Positions 58,770 to 64,000 of a stretch of DNA of 64,000 nt are shown here, one piece after another. Position 1 is the stretch's first letter; each line of letters begins with the position of its first letter. This DNA comes from Hypericibacter terrae. Lineage in GTDB: Bacteria > Pseudomonadota > Alphaproteobacteria > Dongiales > Dongiaceae. The stretch is taken from NCBI RefSeq assembly GCF_008728855.1, contig NZ_CP042906.1, positions 4,793,501 through 4,857,500 on the forward strand, given 5' to 3'. The position numbers and the translations under genes were made by a program. The notes beneath the pieces are model-generated. The model had not been told where the DNA came from, did not search any database, and saw nothing but the letters and a program-made list of their open reading frames with translations.

Positions 58770-61154
58770 CTAAAGGGCCGCCAACGCGCGGTCGAGCGCC
58801 TCGATCGCGAGGTCCGCATGCTCGGGCCGGAAGCAGAGCGGCGGGCGGATCTTCAGCAGGTTGCGGCGCGGGCCTTCCGTGCCGATGAGCACTCCCTGCT
58901 CGCGCATAAGATTGGCGACGCGCCGGGTCCAATCGGGCGCCGGCTCCTGCGTCTTGCGATCGCGCACCAGCTCCACGCCCATGACCAGGCCGGTGCCGCG
59001 AACATCGCCGATCGCGGGGTGGCGGGCCATCAGCGCCTCGACGCCCTGGCGGAAATAAGCCCCGGTCCTGCGGGCGTTCTCCTGCAAGCCCTCGCGCTCC
59101 AGCACATCGAGCACCGCCAGGCCGGCGGAGGCCGAGACCGGATTGCCACCGAAAGTCGAGAAATAGTCGGTGCGGTCGGTGAAGGACTTGAGAATCTCCC
59201 GGCGGGTCACGATGACGCCGAGGGGATGGCCGTTGCCGACCGGCTTGCCCATCGTGACGATGTCGGGAAGCGCACCGTGGAAATCGAAGCCCCAGAAGTG
59301 GGTTCCCGACCGCCCGAAGCCGTACTGCACCTCGTCGGCGATGAAGAGGCCGCCTGCGGCGCGCACCGTTTCCGCCACGGTCCTGAGATAGCCCTTCGGA
59401 ACGTCGAGCATGCCGCTCGAGATGAAGGCGGTATCGATCATCGCCGCGGCCGGCTTGTGGCCGGCCGCCGCGAGCGAGGCGATGGCGCGGCCGGCGTCGC
59501 CGGCATAGCCTTGCGCCGCGGCCGGATGGTCTTTGCGGAAACGGCCACGATAGAGATCGGGAGCCTCCAGCGTGCGCACATGGGGCGCCACGGCGCTGGC
59601 CGGCATATCGTAAGGCGAGAGTGCCGCCACGGCCTCGGTGCCGCCGTGATAGGCGTTCTCCATCACCAGCGCGCCGGTGCCATGGGTATGGGCCTTGGCG
59701 ATGCGCCAGGCGATATCGTTGGCCTCGCTGCCGCAATTGACGAAGGCGCAGACATCGAGCCCGGCCGGCATCAGGGCGCAGAGACGCTCCGCATAGTCGA
59801 GCACGCTCTCATGCAGATAGCGCGTGTTGGTGTTGAGGAGCGCCGACTGGCGCGCGATCGCTTCCACCACATGCGGGTGCGCATGGCCCACATGCGGCAC
59901 GTTGTTATAGGCGTCGAGATAGCGCCGGCCATCCGCATCCCAGAGCCAGACCCCGTCCCCGCGCAGCAGATGGAGGGGCCGCTCATAGGACAGCTCCAGT
60001 CCCGATCCCAGCAGCCGGCGCCGGCGCTCGAGGAGAGGTTCGGCGGAATCTTTCCCTGCCGCTGCCGCCGGCCGCGGTGTCGAGACGAAGGGGGCGCCCG
60101 GTGCCAGGCCCGCCGCCTTGCGAAAGGCGTCCTCGGCCGCTTGGGGCCCGGCCGACAAGAGCCGCTCGAAGGCCGGCAGACCGGTGCGCTCATATTGCTC
60201 GAGCTTGTCGGCGCCGCTGCGGTCATGGCGTTGCCGCCAGGCGAAGATCGCCAGAGTCACCGCATGGCGCGCCAGCATGGCGTCATAGAGGGTGGCGATC
60301 TCGTCATCCTGCAAAGGCATCACGGCGCTGTAGCCCGCGATGATCTCCTGGGCGGATTCGATCGGCCCCATTCCCTCGCCCGCCACGTCCGCAGCCGCGA
60401 GTGCGAGATCGAACACCAGGGGACCGTGGATCATGTCGCCGAAATCGATGATCCCGGCGACCCTGGGCGCACCGTCCGCGTCGACCAGGACATTGCCCGG
60501 GTTGCAGTCGTTATGAATGATCTGGCTCCGCAGGGCGGCGAAGGCCGGCAGCCGCCCGGCGGTCCGCTCGAGCACGCGCGCGACGGCCGCGGCGGCGGCC
60601 GGATCGCCGATCAGCGAGGCATAGGGACGCAGCTCGCCGGCGCGACGAATGTCCCAGGCGATCCGCTGTCCCGCCGCCGGATGAAAGAACCCGCGCAGGG
60701 CCTTGTCGAGCCGCGCCACCGTGCGGCCGAATTCGCGCAACAGCGCGGGCCCGGGCTGGGCCTTCTCGAGCAGCCGGCCCGGCAGAAAGGTGATCGCGCA
60801 GGCGATGTGGCCGGCACCGTCGGGCCCTTCCACGTGGGCCGAGCGTTCGCCGGTCCGGGTCTGGAGCAGGCGCGGCACCGGTAAGCCCGGATCCTGGAGG
60901 GCCAGATGGCCGAGCGCGCCGATCTGGAAGTCGACGATCGCCGGATCCTCGAGCGCGTTGTAGAGCTTCAGCACCGCGCCCGGTCCCTGCGCCGGCCGCA
61001 GATGGAAATTCTGGTCGCGCTCGCTGAAGAGCGCCGTCGCGCGGGCTTCCATCCCGTAGAGCTCGCGGGCGATGCGCTCGGCATCCACGGTCGAGAAGCC
61101 TGGGGGATTCGTCCTGAGCGCGGTCAGATCGCCGGCCGGCAGGTTGTTCGACAT
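58770..61154 (-). CDS. Fused APH-type kinase and class-III PLP enzyme (candidate kinase/phospho-lyase)
   Basis: A 794-residue two-domain protein. Residues about 20-335 are an APH-fold kinase with H214, D216, N221 ([13 protein letters not shown]) and D237 in DFGD; residues about 375-794 are a class-III PLP enzyme with NCGSEAND, D607 (IADEVQYG) and Schiff-base K637 (TMGKPVGNG). In animals the separate homologues AGPHD1/hydroxylysine kinase and AGXT2L2 (or ethanolamine-phosphate phospho-lyase AGXT2L1) act in sequence: phosphorylate, then eliminate phosphate and ammonia. The fusion suggests one enzyme doing both steps. Start at 61154; an in-frame extension upstream is not family-like. It converges with the hydrolase operon. 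Confidence 0.9.
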   Translation of the reverse strand: MSNNLPAGDLTALRTNPPGFSTVDAERIARELYGMEARATALFSERDQNFHLRPAQGPGAVLKLYNALEDPAIVDFQIGALGHLALQDPGLPVPRLLQTRTGERSAHVEGPDGAGHIACAITFLPGRLLEKAQPGPALLREFGRTVARLDKALRGFFHPAAGQRIAWDIRRAGELRPYASLIGDPAAAAAVARVLERTAGRLPAFAALRSQIIHNDCNPGNVLVDADGAPRVAGIIDFGDMIHGPLVFDLALAAADVAGEGMGPIESAQEIIAGYSAVMPLQDDEIATLYDAMLARHAVTLAIFAWRQRHDRSGADKLEQYERTGLPAFERLLSAGPQAAEDAFRKAAGLAPGAPFVSTPRPAAAAGKDSAEPLLERRRRLLGSGLELSYERPLHLLRGDGVWLWDADGRRYLDAYNNVPHVGHAHPHVVEAIARQSALLNTNTRYLHESVLDYAERLCALMPAGLDVCAFVNCGSEANDIAWRIAKAHTHGTGALVMENAYHGGTEAVAALSPYDMPASAVAPHVRTLEAPDLYRGRFRKDHPAAAQGYAGDAGRAIASLAAAGHKPAAAMIDTAFISSGMLDVPKGYLRTVAETVRAAGGLFIADEVQYGFGRSGTHFWGFDFHGALPDIVTMGKPVGNGHPLGVIVTRREILKSFTDRTDYFSTFGGNPVSASAGLAVLDVLEREGLQENARRTGAYFRQGVEALMARHPAIGDVRGTGLVMGVELVRDRKTQEPAPDWTRRVANLMREQGVLIGTEGPRRNLLKIRPPLCFRPEHADLAIEALDRALAAL

Positions 61155-61285
61155 GATCGAGGTTCCGGAAATGAAAGCCGAGGAGGCGGATCGAACCCTA
61201 AGCCGAACCCGCCGGTTTGTCATGACCGAATGACTGCGGCCCCTTCAGCAACAACGCTCCGGGAAGGATCGCGGGCTGCAGACGT

Positions 61286-62719
61286 TCAGAGCAAGGGCCC
61301 GACCGTCGCGACGCTGTTGTGCCACAATTGCCGATAGATCGGCCAGGCGGCGACCGCTTCCTTCGAAACCGGCTTCGAGCCGGCGATATACTCCATCTGG
61401 CGTTGGCGCATCGCGGCGGTGACTGTCGGATCGAAGAGGAGAATGTTGTTCTCGTAGTTCAGATCGAAGCTGCGGCGGTCCATGTTGGCGGAGCCGATCA
61501 GCGTGACCTCGCCGTCGATCGTCAGGGACTTGGTGTGAAGCAGGCCGCCGACATATTCGTGGATCTTCACGCCGGCCTCGAGAAGGCTGGCGTAGTAGCT
61601 GCGGCTGGCGGCACTCACGATCCAGGAGTCGTTGCGGGCCGGGAAGATGATGGTCGTGTCGATGCCCCGATAGGCCGTGGTGCAGAGCGCGATCTGCAGC
61701 GTTTCGTCGGGCACATAATAGGGTGTCGAGATGACGACCTCGCGCCGCGCCGCAAACAGTGCCGCCTCGAACATTTCCGGCATGGCGGAGAAGCGTACGG
61801 TGGGACCCGTGCCGATCACCTGCGCGGGAAAGCCGTCCGAAGCGGGGACAGGGGGCGGCCGGCGCAGGAGCTCGCCGAGGTCCTCGTCGATGCGCGACAT
61901 CCAGTCGCTGGCGAACAGCACCTGGTTCTGCCGCGCAATGGGCCCTTCGAAGCGCATCACCGCGTCGACCCAGGGCGCGTACTTCGCCTTCACCAGGAAC
62001 TCCGGGTCGGCGCAGTTCTGGCTGCCGCAATAGGTAATGCGATCGTCGATGACCACGATCTTGCGGTGGTTGCGAAGGTCGATCCGCCCCATGAAAGGCC
62101 GCACCAGCGGGTTGCCGATCGGCAGCCCGTTGGCGACGCGCACGCCGGCCTGGCGCATATCCTGCCAATGGGCCGACCGGATCAGGGAGCGTGAGCCCAG
62201 GTCGTCGGCCATGGCGCGGCAGGTGACGCCCCGGGCCGCGGCGCGTTTCAAGGCTTCGATGACCTTGCGACCGTTGTTGTCCGGCAGCCAGATATAGAAC
62301 AGGAGATGGACATGGTCCTTGGCGGCGTCGATGTCCGCCACCATGGCATCGATCGTGGCATTGGAATCGGCGAGCAGGCGCGCCTTGTTGCCGCCGACGG
62401 GCTGAAAGCCGCTGATGGACTGGCCGAGACGAAACAGATTCTCCTGCCGTTCGAGAATGACGGCGGCGCCATCGGCATGGATCTTCGGGAGACCCGCCAG
62501 CACAGCCCGCAATCGCTCGACCCGGCGACGCCCGATGCTCACTTCGCCGAACAGAAGATAGGCGAGGATGCCCAGGACGGGCAGCAGGGTGACCACGACG
62601 ATCCAGGCAATGCGAGAGGCGGGGTCGCGATGGGGCCGGAGCATGATCCGGACGATAACGGCCAGATCGAGCAGCATGAGCGCGAGATTGACCAGCGAGT
62701 AATGGAACAGGATGGTCAT
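61286..62719 (-). CDS. cls: Cardiolipin synthase (phospholipase-D family)
   Basis: A 477-residue inner-membrane phospholipid synthase that joins phosphatidyl groups to make cardiolipin. Two N-terminal membrane segments (MTILFHYSLVNLALMLLDLAVIV and IAWIVVVTLLPVLGILAYLLF) are followed by two HKD motifs: HRKIVVID near residue 218 and HTKSLTID near 400. Start at 62719 matches ClsA-type length; the longer reading adds a non-family N-terminus. It stands alone between the fusion enzyme and the Flp pilin gene. Confidence 0.93.
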   Translation of the reverse strand: MTILFHYSLVNLALMLLDLAVIVRIMLRPHRDPASRIAWIVVVTLLPVLGILAYLLFGEVSIGRRRVERLRAVLAGLPKIHADGAAVILERQENLFRLGQSISGFQPVGGNKARLLADSNATIDAMVADIDAAKDHVHLLFYIWLPDNNGRKVIEALKRAAARGVTCRAMADDLGSRSLIRSAHWQDMRQAGVRVANGLPIGNPLVRPFMGRIDLRNHRKIVVIDDRITYCGSQNCADPEFLVKAKYAPWVDAVMRFEGPIARQNQVLFASDWMSRIDEDLGELLRRPPPVPASDGFPAQVIGTGPTVRFSAMPEMFEAALFAARREVVISTPYYVPDETLQIALCTTAYRGIDTTIIFPARNDSWIVSAASRSYYASLLEAGVKIHEYVGGLLHTKSLTIDGEVTLIGSANMDRRSFDLNYENNILLFDPTVTAAMRQRQMEYIAGSKPVSKEAVAAWPIYRQLWHNSVATVGPLL

Positions 62720-63070
62720 GAATGCTTTCCCGATGCGGATTGACGTCGGCTTCACGGGACCCGTCCGAGCGCAACGGATCCGCCTCGAACGCCCGAAGAG
62801 GTCGAGCTGGAAGGGCTCGAGGCTGCCCCTGTCGGCCGTGAATCTGCGCGTTTCTCCGGCTCTCCTGCAAGCCGGACGAGGGATGCGAAGCGGTATGCGC
62901 CAGGATCGCGCCCCTCGAATGCAGAAAGCCCCGGCGCTTTCGCACCGGGGCTTTTGGCATTGGGTTACAGGGACTGTCCAGGAGACTCGATCTCGGCAGA
63001 TTTCCACGTCTGCGGTGGTCGTGCCCTTCGTGCCGGCCAGGCTGCCCGCCGCGAGGGCGGCGGCGCGGTC
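62720..63070. other. Intergenic region between cls and flp, with terminator
   Basis: A 351-base gap. It holds one strong terminator (62925-62954) and otherwise no convincing gene or operator. The promoter of cls must lie between the terminator and 62719. Confidence 0.5.
62925..62954. terminator. Rho-independent terminator, downstream of flp
   Basis: AAAGCCCCGG (62925-62934) pairs with CCGGGGCTTT (62945-62954); T's follow on both outer sides. It lies 116 bases downstream of the flp stop in the minus-strand direction. Confidence 0.8.
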
Positions 63071-63262
63071 TTAGGCTTTGCCGGCGGCAGCCGCGGTGCT
63101 GAGGGTGGAGCTGATGAGGCTGAAGATGTTGTTCAACGAGCCGCCCAGGGTGGTCAGCGCGACGATGGCGGCGACCGAGACGAGGGCAACGATCAGGCCG
63201 TATTCGATCGCCGTGGCACCGGACTCGTCGCGGAGGAAATTCGACATCAGGGTCTTAAACAT
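63071..63262 (-). CDS. Flp/Fap-type pilin (orphan)
   Basis: A 63-residue type IVb pilin. The processing motif GATAIEYGLI has Gly followed after four residues by Glu-Tyr, the TadV/CpaA prepilin-peptidase site; then the hydrophobic VALVSVAAIVALTTLGGSL forms the pilus-core helix. Start at 63262 (MFKTLMSNFLRDES) matches the family; a longer frame would add a non-family N-terminus. No tad/cpa assembly genes are in the window, so it may be an extra pilin. Upstream DNA on the minus strand is strikingly AT-rich. Confidence 0.92.
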   Translation of the reverse strand: MFKTLMSNFLRDESGATAIEYGLIVALVSVAAIVALTTLGGSLNNIFSLISSTLSTAAAAGKA

Positions 63263-63365
63263 GGGTTGGGGTTCCTTCCCGAATGTTTCTCGAATTTGAT
63301 GCAATAAATATAGCGCCACCGATCCCTACAAGTATAGGTAAATTCTCAACTATATTGGTAATCAT
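63263..63365 (-). other. AT-rich leader of flp, containing a hydrophobic small frame
   Basis: The region upstream of flp (63263-63420) is far richer in A/T than the rest. A 36-codon minus-strand frame (63365 to stop at 63255) starts MITNIVENLP and encodes one hydrophobic segment (LVGIGGAIFIAS), overlapping the flp start. Its codon use is AT-rich, so it may be only untranslated leader. I record it because a leader peptide is possible. Confidence 0.3.
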
Positions 63366-63522
63366 ATAAAGTAATGCCTGGTGATTATTTGAATCAACTT
63401 TGCCGATAATTTTAGAGATCGAGCCCGTGAATGCAAGCCGTTGCGGAGCCTGCGCGGGTTCGCAAGGACGAAGCCTGCGGCCGGCGAAGATCGAAGGCTC
63501 CGGCCGCTGCGCCGAGAGCGCA

Positions 63523-63557
63523 AAAAACCCCGCCAGGCTCGCCCCGGCGGGGTTTTT
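63523..63557 (-). terminator. Rho-independent terminator pointing leftwards
   Basis: AAAAACCCCGCC (63523-63534) pairs with GGCGGGGTTTTT (63546-63557). On the minus strand it follows the candidate small gene at 63584-63700 by 26 bases, with a T-run at the left. No other gene needs it. Confidence 0.75.
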
Positions 63558-63583
63558 GATTTGGTTGCAGGGAACCGCTTTGG

Positions 63584-63700
63584 TCATTTCCTGGCAATGT
63601 TCCACGAGGCCCACTTGTCGCCGTGCCACGGGTCCGGGCCGGTGATCGGCCGGCGGTCGTGGTCCACGAACCACAACAATGCCGACCGCCGATAAGGCAC
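63584..63700 (-). CDS. Candidate small protein of 38 residues
   Basis: A short frame from a GTG at 63700 to TGA at 63584, encoding a tryptophan-rich, charged peptide (ends HGDKWASWNIARK). Support: GC-rich third positions and a terminator 26 bases beyond its stop. Against: an overlapping plus-strand frame (ending at 63695) also has G/C-rich third positions, so codon bias alone cannot decide. The start is uncertain. Function unknown; no homology recognised. Confidence 0.35.
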   Translation of the reverse strand: MPYRRSALLWFVDHDRRPITGPDPWHGDKWASWNIARK

Positions 63701-63745
63701 GGCATTTGCCTGCAGGCTGGTTGCGTGCCAACCGGCGTTTGGCGT

Positions 63746-63775
63746 TTGACATAGGTCAATGAACCAGATTGACCT
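63746..63775. promoter_or_regulatory. TTGA-N6-TCAA (FNR/FixK-like) box and dyad
   Basis: TTGACATAGGTCAA at 63746-63759 fits the TTGA-N6-TCAA pattern of CRP/FNR-family sites. It overlaps a second dyad, AGGTCAAT (63753-63760) with ATTGACCT (63768-63775). TAAGAA at 63782-63787 would be a -10 giving a start about 41 bases from the box centre, a class II activator layout for the lipoprotein gene. The box could also serve the leftward small gene. Confidence 0.5.
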
Positions 63776-63847
63776 CGGCGGTAAGAAGAATGTCCTACGT
63801 GCGTGATCTGCATGCCAAGCGCTCCCAACCAACCGAGGGACAAACCC

Positions 63848-64000
63848 ATGACAAGGCTTTTGCATTCATGGCGACAGCTTGCGGTAATCTGCAGCGTCGC
63901 CCTGCTCACGGCCTGTGCTTCGCACGGCCACCAGCAAGCAACGGCTGGAACTCCGGCTACAGCGGCTGGAACTCCGGCTACAACGGCTCCTATGCATCCG
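63848..64000 (+). CDS. Lipoprotein, N-terminal part (runs off window; possible frame disturbance)
   Basis: The first 51 codons of a lipoprotein. The signal peptide is clear: RLLHSWRQLAVICSVALLTAC with the lipobox LLTAC, so Cys23 would be lipidated. After about codon 30 the annotated frame reads an Ala-Thr-Pro repeat with low-GC third positions, unlike the rest of the window, whereas the +2 frame reads NGWNSGYSGWNSGYNGS with G/C-rich third positions. This suggests a single-base indel near 63935-63945, or an accident of the repeat. The window ends before this can be resolved. Confidence 0.65.
   Translation, partial: MTRLLHSWRQLAVICSVALLTACASHGHQQATAGTPATAAGTPATTAPMHP
63942..63982 (+). repeat. 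Tandem 21-base repeat (CGGCTGGAACTCCGGCTACA)
   Basis: Two copies of a 20-mer, CGGCTGGAACTCCGGCTACA, start at 63942 and 63963, a period of 21 bases or seven codons, followed by a partial third. The period keeps any reading frame, as expected for a protein-coding repeat. Confidence 0.9.

Noticed and set aside
58743..60884. A 713-codon plus-strand frame opposite the kinase/PLP fusion
   Set aside because: No domain or motif, biased composition, and it lies inside the well-supported minus-strand gene.
63255..63752. A 165-codon minus-strand frame spanning the terminator and flp leader
   Set aside because: It runs through a strong terminator, changes composition abruptly and has no family features; only its last 36 codons are mentioned as a candidate leader frame.

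Overview
The window is a GC-rich chromosomal segment (about two thirds G+C by eye, strong G/C preference at third codon positions) of an alphaproteobacterium. That placement rests on gene content: two branched-chain-amino-acid-type ABC clusters, IalB-family, DUF1127 and DUF1993 proteins, a Flp pilin, a fused dimethylglycine-dehydrogenase-like oxidase and many twin-arginine signals. Rhodospirillales or Hyphomicrobiales would fit; the genus cannot be read from the sequence. I see no phage, insertion sequence, CRISPR array, rRNA or tRNA.

Layout. 2-4156: tail of an unknown gene, then an amidohydrolase, an aldehyde dehydrogenase and a LysR regulator, all on the minus strand. 4263-10105: a compact minus-strand operon with a Liv-type transporter (binding protein, two permeases, two ATPases) and an APH-fold kinase as last gene. 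Divergent from it, 10429-16089 holds a DeoR regulator, an FAD/folate-type demethylating oxidase, an SDR and a class-III aminotransferase. An ATGCCACA motif occurs upstream of both arms and of the oxidase, so this may be one catabolic regulon for a methylated or amino-alcohol compound. 16100-18063: MFS exporter and divergent TetR regulator sharing two near-perfect TACCGNNCGGTA sites. 18128-22104: small hypothetical and secreted proteins and an aldo/keto reductase. 22324-26715: the large helicase Lhr.

26738-36769: single genes (F420/NADP-type reductase, membrane GT2 glycosyltransferase, S9 peptidase, orphan Tat-exported polyamine-type binding protein, aldo/keto reductase, IalB-like protein, thiamine-diphosphate enzyme). 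37218-41934: second Liv operon, plus strand. 42249-46380: Nramp metal transporter, Tat-exported bicupin of the Mn-dependent oxalate decarboxylase family with an unusual active-site lid, and a Tat-exported carotenoid oxygenase. 47086-48807: a CPA2 antiporter with a C-terminal cyclic-nucleotide-type domain.

49769-58746: dienelactone hydrolase, a 949-residue winged-helix/STAND regulator, and divergent from it a six-gene operon (Tat epoxide hydrolase, enoyl-CoA hydratase, Ohr, cysteine hydrolase, second Ohr, Tat alpha/beta hydrolase) that looks like detoxification of epoxides and organic peroxides. 58770-61154: a natural fusion of an APH-type kinase with a class-III PLP enzyme, which suggests phosphorylation of an amino alcohol followed by phospho-lyase elimination. 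61286-64000: cardiolipin synthase, an orphan Flp pilin with an AT-rich leader, a candidate tiny gene with its own terminator, a TTGA-N6-TCAA (FNR/FixK-like) box, and the start of a repeat-containing lipoprotein whose reading frame looks disturbed.

Most attractive for follow-up: the kinase-phospholyase fusion and its possible unfused counterpart in the DeoR/Liv regulon, the epoxide/peroxide operon under the STAND regulator, and the DEDN lid of the oxalate decarboxylase homologue.
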